A stretch of 64,000 bases of DNA from CAMCXE01 sp046347475 (GTDB lineage: Bacteria > Pseudomonadota > Gammaproteobacteria > Pseudomonadales > Cellvibrionaceae): contig JAXMGD010000002.1 in the NCBI GenBank assembly GCA_046347475.1, positions 62,001 through 126,000 on the forward strand, in the 5' to 3' direction. The notes beneath the pieces are model-generated. The model was not told the DNA's origin and did no database searches. It saw only the letters and a list, made by a program, of their open reading frames with translations. How positions within the stretch are numbered: position 1 is the first letter of the stretch; each line of letters opens with the position of its first letter. Made by a program: the position numbers and the translations under genes. Shown here piece by piece: positions 16,451-25,855 of the stretch.

Positions 16451-17755
16451 ATGACAACGCCTTTAAGACCGCTCAAAATCCTGCTGGTTGAAGACAGCCC
16501 GACGCTGCGCCACGTATTAACGGGCGATATTCGCCACGCAGGCCACGAGGTGATCATCGCGCAAAGCGGTGAAGAAGCGCTGCAAATAGTCGAATCCACC
16601 CTGGTGGATATGATTTTAATGGACGTAGAAATGCCCGGCCTGGACGGCTTTGAGACCACGCGCTTAATTCGCGAAATGCTGCTCAACCATTGGATCCCTA
16701 TCATCTTTGTCACCGGCAAAGACAACGACGAAGACCTGGCGCAAGGCATTGATGCAGGCGGTGATGACTATTTAATTAAGCCCGTTAGACGGGTGATTTT
16801 GCAGGCGAAAATTCGTGCAATGGAACGAATAATTGCCATTCGTGACCAATTGCGTCACGTTAACGAAGAACTGCGTGATCTCTCCGAGCGCGATAGCCTG
16901 ACCAAATTGTACAACCGTCGGGTATTTCAAGACCGCGCTGAAGAGCGCTGGAAACAATCCGTGCGCAGCCACGAACCCATCGCCATTTTGTTATTGGATA
17001 TTGACCACTTTAAAGCCTACAACGATTGCTACGGCCATGTGGCCGGGGACGATTGTATCTCCCAAGTGGCTAACGCCATCGCCCGCTGCGTGAACCGCCC
17101 CGGCGATGTGTTAGCCCGCTACGGCGGCGAGGAATTTATTGCCCTTCTACACAATACCGGTGAGGCGGGCGCCCGCCATGTGGCCGAATCCATTCGCGAG
17201 TCGGTCATTGCCCTGCGCATTCCCCACCAGGATTCCCAAACCGCCGACCATGTAACGGTGAGTATCGGCGGCTCCATCATTCATATCACCGCAGGCACGA
17301 CCCTGCTGGGTCAAATAAGCTCAGCGGATAAATTGCTATACGCCGCCAAACAAAATGGCCGCAACCGCTGCGTGATTAAAACCTTTAATCCACAAAACAC
17401 CCTATTAGTGGTGGACGCCCACGGCGGTATTGTGGATGCGGTCGATCGCGCACTGCACGGCCAATTTAGTTTGTTATCAGCTAATAATGTGGACAATGCC
17501 CTGGCGCAAATCCACGAAAACCAACCCGATATCATAGTGCTGGATGCTCAGCTGGGCGGCAATAACGCGCTGCGTCTGGTGCAAAAGCTGCGTACGCAAG
17601 CGGAAACGGCGCAAATTCCTATTTTATGGGTAACCGAATACGCCAGTGATTTTGTCAGCCTCTCCCATAACCAAAACTACCGCATAGATGGTTTTATCAA
17701 CAAACCTATAGACGGGAATAAATTAGTAGCCAAAGTGGACAGCCTATTAAAGTAG
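16451..17755 (+). CDS. Diguanylate cyclase response regulator, REC-GGDEF-REC
   Basis: This 434-residue soluble protein makes cyclic di-GMP from GTP when phosphorylated. Residues ~8-125 form a receiver domain (EDSPTLRH, phospho-acceptor Asp in ILMDVEMPG, Lys in YLIKPV). A short coiled linker follows, then the GGDEF domain (~150-310) with LTKLYNRRVF, DIDHFKAYND and the active loop RYGGEEF. The inhibitory-site motif RPGD lies five residues before GGEEF, so product inhibition is expected. A second, degenerate-looking receiver follows (~315-434; VLDAQLGG, NKPIDGNK). Having the output domain between two receivers is less common than the PleD order. No kinase is adjacent. Confidence 0.9.
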   Translation: MTTPLRPLKILLVEDSPTLRHVLTGDIRHAGHEVIIAQSGEEALQIVESTLVDMILMDVEMPGLDGFETTRLIREMLLNHWIPIIFVTGKDNDEDLAQGIDAGGDDYLIKPVRRVILQAKIRAMERIIAIRDQLRHVNEELRDLSERDSLTKLYNRRVFQDRAEERWKQSVRSHEPIAILLLDIDHFKAYNDCYGHVAGDDCISQVANAIARCVNRPGDVLARYGGEEFIALLHNTGEAGARHVAESIRESVIALRIPHQDSQTADHVTVSIGGSIIHITAGTTLLGQISSADKLLYAAKQNGRNRCVIKTFNPQNTLLVVDAHGGIVDAVDRALHGQFSLLSANNVDNALAQIHENQPDIIVLDAQLGGNNALRLVQKLRTQAETAQIPILWVTEYASDFVSLSHNQNYRIDGFINKPIDGNKLVAKVDSLLK

Positions 17756-17760
17756 GCTGT
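17739..17760. terminator. Possible weak terminator hairpin
   Basis: ACAGCCTA-TTAAAG-TAGGCTGT spans the stop codon of the diguanylate cyclase gene and lies just before the converging msrA end. There is no T-run, so it may not terminate on its own. Confidence 0.3.
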
Positions 17761-17770
17761 TGGCACGGCA

Positions 17771-18409
17771 TTAATAATGTGGCAACCCGGTTTTAGCGAC
17801 AGTCTGTAAATTACAGTAACCACCTGGGTTTTTCGCCAAATACTGCTGGTGATAGGCTTCGGCAAAATAAAATTCCCCCGCCCTATCAACCTCCGTACTA
17901 ATCGGTAACTGCTCGCCCAATTGGGCCTGGTAGTGGTGTTTGGAATCCTGCGCCGCCTTTAATTGTGCGGTGTCATAACAATAAATAGCGGAACGGTATT
18001 GGGTGCCTATGTCATTGGCCTGCTGCATGGGTGTCGTAGGATTGTGGCTCTGCCAAAATAACCGCAATAAGTCTTCCACCGGCAGCTGACTTGGCCTATA
18101 CACCACCAATACCGCCTCGGTATGCCCTGTCAGCCCGGAACATACCTCTTCGTACAGAGGATTGGGTGTAAAACCGCCGCTGTAGCCCACTGCCGTCAGA
18201 TGTACACCGGGCAAGGTCCAAAACACCCGCTCAGCCCCCCAAAAGCAGCCCATACCAAACAATATCGGCTGGCAATCGGCGGGATAAGGCGGGTTTAGGC
18301 CCACACCCAACACGGCATGGGGCGTGCGCACGGGCATAGGCTCGGCGCGGCCCGGCAGTGCCAAGTCGCGGCTTACCATCTGTTGTTTCTTGCGTTCAAA
18401 GCTCCACAT
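17771..18409 (-). CDS. msrA: Peptide methionine (S)-S-oxide reductase
   Basis: MsrA repairs S-sulfoxide of methionine in proteins. The 212-residue sequence has the catalytic GCFWGAER (Cys near 54), the E. coli-like N-terminus ending ALPGRAEPMPV, YSGGFTPNPLYEEVCSG and HNPTTPMQQANDIGTQYRS. One resolving Cys is visible in GGYCNL. The second C-terminal cysteine found in the E. coli enzyme is missing. The start at 18409 is set by similarity of the N-terminus; it overlaps the upstream methyltransferase gene by 14 bases. Confidence 0.95.
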   Translation of the reverse strand: MWSFERKKQQMVSRDLALPGRAEPMPVRTPHAVLGVGLNPPYPADCQPILFGMGCFWGAERVFWTLPGVHLTAVGYSGGFTPNPLYEEVCSGLTGHTEAVLVVYRPSQLPVEDLLRLFWQSHNPTTPMQQANDIGTQYRSAIYCYDTAQLKAAQDSKHHYQAQLGEQLPISTEVDRAGEFYFAEAYHQQYLAKNPGGYCNLQTVAKTGLPHY

Positions 18410-19016
18410 AAGGTGCTCCTGTATCCAAAATAACCCCGTGCAGGTTAAACGGGTGCGGCACGGACCAATTCTCTACGGCAAGGGTGTGAGCGGCCGGTTG
18501 CGACAAAAGCGTATCCACCACCTTAAGAAAAGGTGGGCGGCCCGGATCGGCGATAATGGTACGAATGGCTAAACGCTGTAGTTTTTCCATCAGCGCTAAT
18601 AAAACCTCAGATTGCTGATCCCAGAAACAAATATCACTGCCGATGACAAGGTCAAAGGCCTGTAAATGCGTGTCGGTTAACGCACTAAAATCCAATTGCC
18701 AAGGCGTAATGGCCACGTCGTTTAACTGAGCGTGTAGCTCCAAATAGGGAAATACCGCCGGGTCTATATCCAACGCTGTCACCTGGGCATTAAAGCGCTG
18801 GGCGCAGTAAATACCCGCCAAGCCCCAGCCGGCCCCCAACTCCAAAATCTTCAAGCCTTTATCCAGGGGATATTCTTGAAAATAGTCCAGCAACACACTG
18901 GCGCTGCGCCACACTTTTTGGCCGTGTACCGCGCAGCGATGGGTGCGTTTTAGCCGCCGAATCCGCGCATCCTGTGCGGTGAGCAAATGAAGTCCGAATA
19001 GTGAGCGCACAGGCAT
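18396..19016 (-). CDS. Class I SAM-dependent methyltransferase
   Basis: This encodes 206 residues with the Rossmann-type SAM motif ILELGAGWGLAGIYCA, the acidic post-I loop VTALDIDPA and the motif DLVIGSDICFWD. It resembles the METTL23 / nicotinamide-N-methyltransferase-like group that often modifies protein lysines; the substrate here is unknown. It overlaps msrA by 14 bases, so the two are likely co-expressed. Confidence 0.82.
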   Translation of the reverse strand: MPVRSLFGLHLLTAQDARIRRLKRTHRCAVHGQKVWRSASVLLDYFQEYPLDKGLKILELGAGWGLAGIYCAQRFNAQVTALDIDPAVFPYLELHAQLNDVAITPWQLDFSALTDTHLQAFDLVIGSDICFWDQQSEVLLALMEKLQRLAIRTIIADPGRPPFLKVVDTLLSQPAAHTLAVENWSVPHPFNLHGVILDTGAPYVEL

Positions 19017-19151
19017 TCCACCCTTAAAATGATGGATTACACCCCGAAGCGCACCCTAGGGGCAAGGCGTTTGTGAGCGCGTGTTTAAAGCGGTAGGCAA
19101 TGGGCGGTGGCCTTGGCATAATCCCGCCTCCCCCTTTGCAATGGTTTGCCT

Positions 19152-20630
19152 ATGCCCAAAGTTGCCAATCCCTATTTTGCTGCTGTTGACCTGGGTTCCA
19201 ATAGTTTTCATTTGTTGATTATGCGGTTACAACAGGGGGCTTTAGAGGTTGTTGACCGGGAAAAAGACATGGTGCAACTAGCTCTCGGGCTCACCCCCAA
19301 CGGCGGGCTTACCTCGGCGGCGCAAAAGCGCGCCCTCACCTGTTTGACGCGCTTTGGCGAGCGCCTCGCGACGATTCCGCCCTCGCAAATTCGTGTGGTG
19401 GGCACTAAAACCTTGCGGGCGGCGGATAAAGCCAAAGGGTTTATTAAAGCGGCCGAAGATACCCTCGGCCACACCATTGAAATTATTTCCGGCTTTGAAG
19501 AAGCCCGGTTGGTATACAAGGGCTTAGCCCATTCTGTAGCCAACGATAATTACAACCGCCTGGTAATTGATATAGGCGGCGGTAGTACAGAGCTGATTAT
19601 CGGCCGCGATGCCACGCCGCACATTATGGAAAGCCTCAATATAGGCTGTGTAAGTGCCAGCCAATTAATCGGCAAAGAAAAAGTCAGCAAAAAAACCTAC
19701 CAACGCGCCTACCTCGCCGCCCAAGCACAAATAGAACAGGTGAGGCCCACGTATTTAACGGCGGGCTGGGACATAGTCTACGGTACCTCCGGCACCATGA
19801 AAGCCATTGCCGAGGTGTTAGCCGATACCCAAGGTAACGCCATAATTCATAAAGACGCACTGTTACAATTGGCGCAGGTATTAATTGAAGACGGAGAAAT
19901 TCACCACCCCAAATTAAATGCCGCCCGAGAGTTTGTTTTACCCGGCGGCATCGCCGTCTTACACGCGCTGTTTGATGAATTAAATATCGATAAAATTCAC
20001 GTTGCCGATGCGACCTTAAAAGAAGGCTTGATTTACGATCTGATCGGCCGTTTTGATAACGAAGACGACCGCCCGCAAAGTGTGGAGCGCTTGCAAAAAC
20101 AATATTTTGTCGATACCAAACAAGCCAACCGAGTGGCTGATTGCGCGCTGGCACTCTGGCGACAATTGAAAACACCCACAATTCCAGCCGTCTCCCGCAC
20201 TAAATTATTAACCTGGGCAGCCTTATTACACGAGGTAGGGCTGGCGATATCCCACTCCGGCCACCACAACCACGGCCACTATATTTTGCAAAATAGCGAT
20301 TTAGCAGGCTTCGGCCGTTATGAGCAAAATATATTAGCCGAGATGGTGCGCGGGCAGCGCAAAAAAATCCTCAGCGATGGCATGGATTACCTAGAGCCGG
20401 AGATATTAGCGGCTCTCCTACCATTGCTGGTGTGTTTGCGCTTAGCAGTATTGTTAAATCGCCGCAGGGAAGATTTACCCTTTGTACCAAAAATTATTCA
20501 ACGCGGCGCCCAGCGCTTTTATTTAACTTTTCCAGCGCAGTGGTTAAAACAACACCCACTTACCACGGCAGGCCTTGAAATAGAGGCCAATTATTTAGCC
20601 TCCGCCGGGCTGTATTTAGGATTTAAATAA
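19152..20630 (+). CDS. ppx: Ppx/GppA family phosphatase
   Basis: This encodes 492 residues starting at the ATG at 19152; a TTG two codons upstream is less likely. The ASKHA-fold phosphatase domain shows FAAVDLGSNSFHLLI, the phosphate loop DIGGGSTELIIG and YGTSGTMKAIAEV. A C-terminal HD-like helical region (AALLHEVGLAISHSGHHNHG) matches the longer family members. These enzymes release phosphate from polyphosphate or convert pppGpp to ppGpp. Sequence reading alone does not separate the two roles. The J-domain gene follows one base after the stop. Confidence 0.88.
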   Translation: MPKVANPYFAAVDLGSNSFHLLIMRLQQGALEVVDREKDMVQLALGLTPNGGLTSAAQKRALTCLTRFGERLATIPPSQIRVVGTKTLRAADKAKGFIKAAEDTLGHTIEIISGFEEARLVYKGLAHSVANDNYNRLVIDIGGGSTELIIGRDATPHIMESLNIGCVSASQLIGKEKVSKKTYQRAYLAAQAQIEQVRPTYLTAGWDIVYGTSGTMKAIAEVLADTQGNAIIHKDALLQLAQVLIEDGEIHHPKLNAAREFVLPGGIAVLHALFDELNIDKIHVADATLKEGLIYDLIGRFDNEDDRPQSVERLQKQYFVDTKQANRVADCALALWRQLKTPTIPAVSRTKLLTWAALLHEVGLAISHSGHHNHGHYILQNSDLAGFGRYEQNILAEMVRGQRKKILSDGMDYLEPEILAALLPLLVCLRLAVLLNRRREDLPFVPKIIQRGAQRFYLTFPAQWLKQHPLTTAGLEIEANYLASAGLYLGFK

Positions 20631-20631
20631 T

Positions 20632-21333
20632 ATGCTGCAACTGATGTTAATTGTGGGTTTAATCGCGGCGGTTTATTACCATTTTAAAATCAAACCCATG
20701 CCCGCCGCCGAGCGCAAAAAAATGCTTTGGCTTACCGCCATGTGGGCGCTAGCGGCGCTGCTATTAATCGGTGTGTTTACCGGCAAGGTACATTGGCTCG
20801 GCGCCGCGGCCGCTGCCGCGTTCGCCTTGCTGCGCACCGGTTTTTTTACCGGGCTTACCCTCGGGCGTTTTTGGTTGGCCAAAAATGGTGGTGTGGCCCG
20901 CTTTACCACCGAACACATAGCGGCCGAATTAGACGTTAATCAAATGAATTTAAACGGCCATATAAAACAGGGCCTCTACGCCAACTACCGGCTCGATCAA
21001 TTGGATAAAAGCCAACTTGAGGAGCTGTTGGAGTATTACCAAAGCCGCGATAAAAAATCTTATTACCTCATTAAAACCCTATTACAGCGACGCGGGTTTT
21101 ACGGCGAACACACCCGCCAGGAACCTAGCCCGCCGGGTGTTTCTGACCTGCAAGAAGCCATGGATATTTTAGGCCTGAGCGGCACACCGACTAAAAGCGA
21201 TGTATTAGCCGCCCACCGCCGATTAATTCATAAACTCCACCCAGATCGCGGCGGCAGTGATTTTTTGGCCAGCCAGGTAAATGCGGCGCGGGATCAGTTA
21301 CTTAAATATTTAGAAAAAAGCGGTTCGCCTTAA
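20632..21333 (+). CDS. Membrane-anchored J-domain protein
   Basis: This encodes 233 residues. One or two N-terminal membrane segments (~1-18 and ~30-50, possibly a third at 55-70) precede a cytoplasmic helical region. A C-terminal J domain follows (~165-228) with the HPD motif in KLHPDRGGSD, and it ends with the family-like VNAARDQLLKYL. It resembles the DjlA/TIM14-like group that recruits DnaK to the membrane. It is immediately downstream of the Ppx/GppA gene and presumably in the same transcript. Confidence 0.85.
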   Translation: MLQLMLIVGLIAAVYYHFKIKPMPAAERKKMLWLTAMWALAALLLIGVFTGKVHWLGAAAAAAFALLRTGFFTGLTLGRFWLAKNGGVARFTTEHIAAELDVNQMNLNGHIKQGLYANYRLDQLDKSQLEELLEYYQSRDKKSYYLIKTLLQRRGFYGEHTRQEPSPPGVSDLQEAMDILGLSGTPTKSDVLAAHRRLIHKLHPDRGGSDFLASQVNAARDQLLKYLEKSGSP

Positions 21334-21481
21334 TAAGTCGCCAGTCTGATTAAAAACCTGATACCCAGCGCTCAAGCGCACAGCAAATATTGAGTCTTTA
21401 AACAAGAGCGAACCCTGATGCCTATCAAGGGGGCCTTGCGCCTTGGTGCTATGGTTAAGGCAAATATCACTGGCCCAACCT

Positions 21482-24017
21482 ATGACCTCCACTCTTACTG
21501 ACGCCTCCGCCACCCAAACCCCGCAGGGGCTCAGCCGCCAAGAGGCCGCCCGCCGCTTACAGGCGGAAGGCCCCAACCAATTGCCCAAACCGAACCAGCG
21601 CAATTTCCTGAGTATTCTGCGCGATGTGCTGCAGGAACCCATGTTCATGTTATTAATCGGCGGCGGGCTGGTGTATTGGCTGTTGGGCGACACGCTGGAG
21701 GCGGTGTTATTACTTATTTTCGCCTCCATTTCCGTCACCATTACCCTTGTGCAAGAATCCCGCAGCGAACGTGTACTGGAGAGCCTGCGCGATCTAGCCA
21801 GCCCACGCGCCCAAGTCATTCGCGATGGCGAACGCCAGTGGGTCGCGGGCAGCCAGGTGGTGCGCGGCGACCTGTTGGTGATTAACGAAGGCGACCGCAT
21901 AGCAGCGGACGCCCGCCTGCTCAGCGCCGATGACCTGTTAGTGGATGAATCACTGCTCACGGGTGAATCCGTGGCGGTAGGCAAAAACCCCGCCGCCAGC
22001 TTGGATGAGGAGCACAGCCTGGTTTTTGCGGGCACCCTAGTCGTGCGCGGCAACGCCATAGCCGAGGTAAGCGCCATCGGCCTTAACACCCAAATGGGCC
22101 ATATAGGCGTCGCCCTTGGCAGCATCGATACCGAACAGGCCCATCTGCAAAAACAACTGCGCTGGCTGGTGCGGGATTTCGCCATTTTTGGCGCCCTGGC
22201 GGCCCTCGCGGTGGTGATGTTATACGGCCTGCTGCGCGGCTCTTGGCTGGAGGCGATACTCGGCGGTATCGCCATTGGTATGTCGTTATTGCCGGAGGAA
22301 TTCCCCCGGGTGATGGCGGTGTTTATGGCCATGGGTGCCTGGCGTATCTCGCAAGCCCGCGTGCTCACCCGCCGCGCCGCCGCCATCGAAACCCTCGGCG
22401 CCACCACCGTGCTCTGCACAGATAAAACCGGCACCCTCACCCACAACCGCATGACCCTAATGGCCCTGGTGAGCGCTGATACCCCCTGGTTTGCCGCCGC
22501 CGAACAGCCCCTTGGCGAGGGCGACCGGGCCTTGCTCAGCGCAGCCCTGCTCGCCTGCCCCCAAGTGCCCAGCGACCCCATGGATGTCGCTATCCACCGC
22601 CTAGCCCAGGGCCAGCACTTGCTGCCCCTGCCACCACAGGTAACGCCCATCCAAACCTACGGCCTGCGGCCAGAGCTGTTTGCTACCACCCATGTGCTGC
22701 GATTGCCCGGCGAGGAGCAGGCGCGGGCCTTTAGCAAAGGCGCTCTGGAAGCCATTGCCCAGCTTTGCCGCCTGGGGGCGGAGGAGATTTGACCGGCTGC
22801 GCGGCCAAGCCAATGAGCTGGCCTGCAGGGGATGCGAGTTTTGGCCGTCGCTCGCGCACCGGTCACCGGTACGTCCGCCAGCCTCACCCTGCGAACTGCC
22901 GTTTGAGTACCTGGGCCTGCTGGCCTTTGCCGACCCGCTGCGCGAAACCGTCCCCGCCGCCGTTGCCGAATGCCAATCCGCTGGTGTGCGCGTGGTGATG
23001 ATCACCGGCGACTACCCCACCACCGCCAAAGCCATCGCCCTACAGGCAGGCCTGCCGCCGAGCAATGTGCTCATCGGCGACGATCTGGAGCGCATGAGCG
23101 ATGTGGAACTGGCCGAGCGCGTCAAAACCACCTCAATCTTCGCCCGCATTCGCCCACAACAGAAACTGCGCCTAGTGCAGTGCCTTAAAAGCAACGGCGA
23201 CATTGTGGCCATGACCGGCGATGGCGTGAACGATGCCCCGGCCATCAAAGCCGCCCATATAGGCATAGCCATGGGCGGGCGCGGCACGGATGTGGCCCGC
23301 GAGGCCTCATCCATAGTGCTATTGGACGACGACTTCGGCTCCATAGTAAAAACCATCCGCCTAGGTAGACGAATTTACGACAACTTGCGCAAGGCCATCG
23401 AATACATAGTCGCCGTGCATATTCCTATTGCAGGCCTGGCCTTACTGCCACTGCTGATGGGCCTGCCCATGATCCTCACCCCCATTCACATCGCATTTTT
23501 AGAAATGGTGATCGACCCGGCATGTTCAGTGGTGTTTGAAGCGGAACAAGAGGAGGAGGACGTAATGAAACGACCGCCCCGCGATCCGCAAATGCCACTA
23601 TTAATCGGCCAGCGCATCAGCTGGGCCATAGTGCAAGGCCTGGTGGCGCTGGCACTGCTCGGCGGCCTGCTGGCGGCGGGTATGTATCTGCAGATGGCGG
23701 AAAACGACCTGCGCGCCTGGGTATTTACCGCCTTGGTGTTATTTAACATGGGGCTAATTTTAATTAACCGCTCCTTCCAAGCTTCCTTAGCCACAGCATT
23801 TCTGCGCCCCAATCGTTCGTTATGGATATTGTTTAGCGCTGTGGGCCTTACGCTTATGATCGCCGTAGGCTGGCCTCCGGCCCAAGCGCTGTTTAATTTC
23901 GGCAGTTTTCACCTCACGGAGTTTTTAATCAGCCTGGCACTTGGCGGGGTGAGTTTAGTGGTGTTGGAAGGTGTTAAACGGCTGTGGTTTGGCAGCAACG
24001 CTTTACAGAATAATTAA
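21482..24017 (+). pseudogene. Cation-transporting P-type ATPase gene with frameshifts
   Basis: The complete architecture of a P2-type (Ca2+-ATPase-like) pump is present but split between frames. The 5' part (from ATG 21482) has the cation-ATPase N-terminal domain, LLTGES in the actuator domain, LLPEEFPRV in M4 and the phosphorylation motif DKTGTLTHNRM. It runs into TGA at 22790-22792, where one extra T in ATTTGA appears to break the frame. The next frame supplies DRLRGQANELAC. The original frame then makes sense again for MRVLAVARAP, and the other frame resumes at LPFEYLGLLAFADPLR and stays open to the end (MTGDGVNDAPAIKAAH, four further membrane helices). So two or three single-base indels lie within about 120 bases. 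Either the gene is recently inactivated or this stretch holds sequencing errors. Confidence 0.8.
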
Positions 24018-24068
24018 GACTCTGAAGATTGGGGCGGTGAGTGGTGAAATTTTTTGCCCAGCTGAGTC

Positions 24069-24183
24069 GAGCCAGTGGCGATTTGATACATACCCAATGA
24101 AAAATTCAAATGAGTTTATTTTTAGGTTGTAAATTGCACCGACATTGGCATTTTCGCGTAGGCAACACGTTGCCCACGCTACC
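24069..24183 (+). repeat. Dispersed repeat, copy A
   Basis: Shares an extended alignment with 25683-25798 in the same orientation, including AAAATTCAAA, GAGTTTATTTTT and CATTGGCATTTTCGCGT. It ends in a GTAGGCAAC/GTTGCCCAC palindrome. A more diverged third copy runs from about 4220 to 4320. Confidence 0.7.
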
Positions 24184-24563
24184 AGACTACCTTGCATGTT
24201 GACAGTAATACATCTTGCAAATATTTATGGGATTTGACCATCTTTAACGATTGAATCTAGTGGCAAGCTGAACTCTCTCTTGGCGTTTTCGCCGTTTTAT
24301 TCAAAGCAAATGAGTTAGGGCATTTTGCCGTATGGGGTCGAGCCAAGGGCTAGGCCGACCATTGTGCCGATTAAACTCGCTCAGATGGGCCAAGGCAGAG
24401 CATTTTTGCTAGAGTGGAAATTGAGGCTCTGAGTGCTGCGATTCCTGGTGACCGGATACCTTGTCTGAGCTGCGTGCAGCAAGCCGGACAATTACATAAT
24501 ATTCAAGACGCTATAAGTCACCCAAAACTATAAAAATATTTTCCACTATGTATTAAGGTTATT

Positions 24564-25326
24564 ATGAATCTGAAGATTTTAGTTGTTTGCTGTGTGGTTT
24601 TCTTATCAGCTTGTGCTCTACCCCACAAAAAACTCAGCAGCAGTTTTTCCACGTTACGCAAGCAGAGGTAGTGCTGCCTGCACCCCCCGCTGATTTTATT
24701 GAGGAGGGAGTGCATGATGGACTAACCCTAGCTGGGTTACTCCCTACGTTATAAACCCGTCCGGCGCCGATGCCCATTCTGACGTGTACATTTATCCTTT
24801 TATTGCCTGAAAAACTATCCTTGCGGATGCCCAGAGGGGATATTTTATGTCGGGTGTAAAAGATATCAGCCAGACGCAGCCATCGGCACAGATAAAAACT
24901 GTATCCGTGCTGATAGACACAAATGCAAAGCAAACTGAATGCGTATTAAGGAACTGTTGACATCGCCCCACAGGTCATTGTTATATTTGATGATAAAAGA
25001 TGATGTGGTTATCAAAGCCCGCTTTACGGAAAATCTATCGGCGGGTTAGAAAACTCGTGGATAAGTTTTTTCTAAAACTCAGCCAAGAAATACGTTTCAC
25101 CAATCCGGCGTCGCGAAAACACCCGCTGTCCAAAACCATATTAATTGGCAGCGCGTTAAATCAAGAGGACTGAAAAGTATCTGGGGTATGCGCCAGGTTA
25201 TATGCAAAGTTTGCTTTTAGCTCTTGAAAGTGGAAGGTATTTAAATACGTTTGAGCGAGAATACACAGCAGTGAGCGCTGGTCTGGATTTGGCTGAAAAA
25301 CTCAAAGACGATAAGAAAAAGCCTTA
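24564..25326 (+). pseudogene. Remnant of a lipoprotein gene
   Basis: ATG at 24564 opens a lipoprotein signal peptide (MNLKILVVCCVVFLSAC) that soon stops in its own frame. A neighbouring frame continues sensibly with FFHVTQAEVVLPAPPADF and LTLAGLLPTL. Further pieces follow in shifting frames: AQRGYFMSGVKDISQTQPS, then a later one starting near 25190 (GYAPGYMQSLLLALESGRYL) that ends KLKDDKKKP-stop. Several frameshifts and stops separate them. I do not recognise the family. The pattern is that of an old gene decaying in place. Confidence 0.5.
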
Positions 25327-25349
25327 ACCAACCACGCAGCCGGAAAAAA

Positions 25350-25553
25350 TCTATCCGAACGCGCAAATAGCCCAGATACAGCCATTCGCAAAGCGGGTTT
25401 TGCAAATATTGGGATAAATGCGCGCAGAATATTGGGGGGCAACCGGCCGATTTAAAATTGGAAGACTATAAAACTCTGGATGCGAGCCAATTTGGCCGAA
25501 CACAAAGGGCTCCTGGCCTCCGGCATCTATCGGCTGGGAGGTGACAAATAAAA
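25350..25553 (+). pseudogene. Second coding fragment in the decayed stretch
   Basis: Short open pieces on the plus strand read SERANSPDTAIRKAGFANIG and, after a frame change, NLAEHKGLLASGIYRLGGDK followed by a stop. The composition is protein-like but too short to identify. The minus-strand open frame over the same bases looks like a shadow. Confidence 0.35.
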
Positions 25554-25682
25554 ACAAAGCTAACTAAAAAAGCTCAATAAACCCTACTGAACAGACGTGA
25601 ATAGTATGCCACGAGCTGCTCTGGCAGATATTCAAGATGATTAGTGGGTAGTGTAGGCACCCTATTGCCTATGGCCAGATTC

Positions 25683-25798
25683 GGGCCAGTAGCGATTTCA
25701 ACATATCCAACGGCAAAATTCAAACGAGTTTATTTTTTGTTTGTAAATGCACCCTACATTGGCATTTTCGCGTGAGCAACACGTTTCCAACACTACCC
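25683..25798 (+). repeat. Dispersed repeat, copy B
   Basis: Direct repeat of 24069-24183, with its terminal palindrome partly eroded (GTGAGCAAC...GTTTCCAAC). The two copies bracket the pseudogene fragments. Confidence 0.7.
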
Positions 25799-25810
25799 GA
25801 CCAACATAGG

Positions 25811-25836
25811 CGTTCCCACGCCCGAACATGGGAACG
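25811..25836. repeat. CGTTCCCACG...CATGGGAACG palindrome
   Basis: An imperfect inverted repeat of a type widely dispersed in gammaproteobacterial genomes as a REP-like element. It sits 20 bases beyond the stop codon of the hybrid kinase gene and might also stabilise or end that transcript. Confidence 0.6.
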
Positions 25837-25855
25837 AGAACGACGAGAAGAATAA

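Larger units (their letters stand above)
24018..25855. other. Decayed, repeat-bracketed stretch
   Basis: No intact gene is seen in 1.8 kb. It contains two ~115-bp direct repeats (24069-24183, 25683-25798), gene fragments between 24564 and 25553, and a palindrome at 25811. The piece from 24200 to 24560 has no clear coding or structural signal. Confidence 0.6.
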
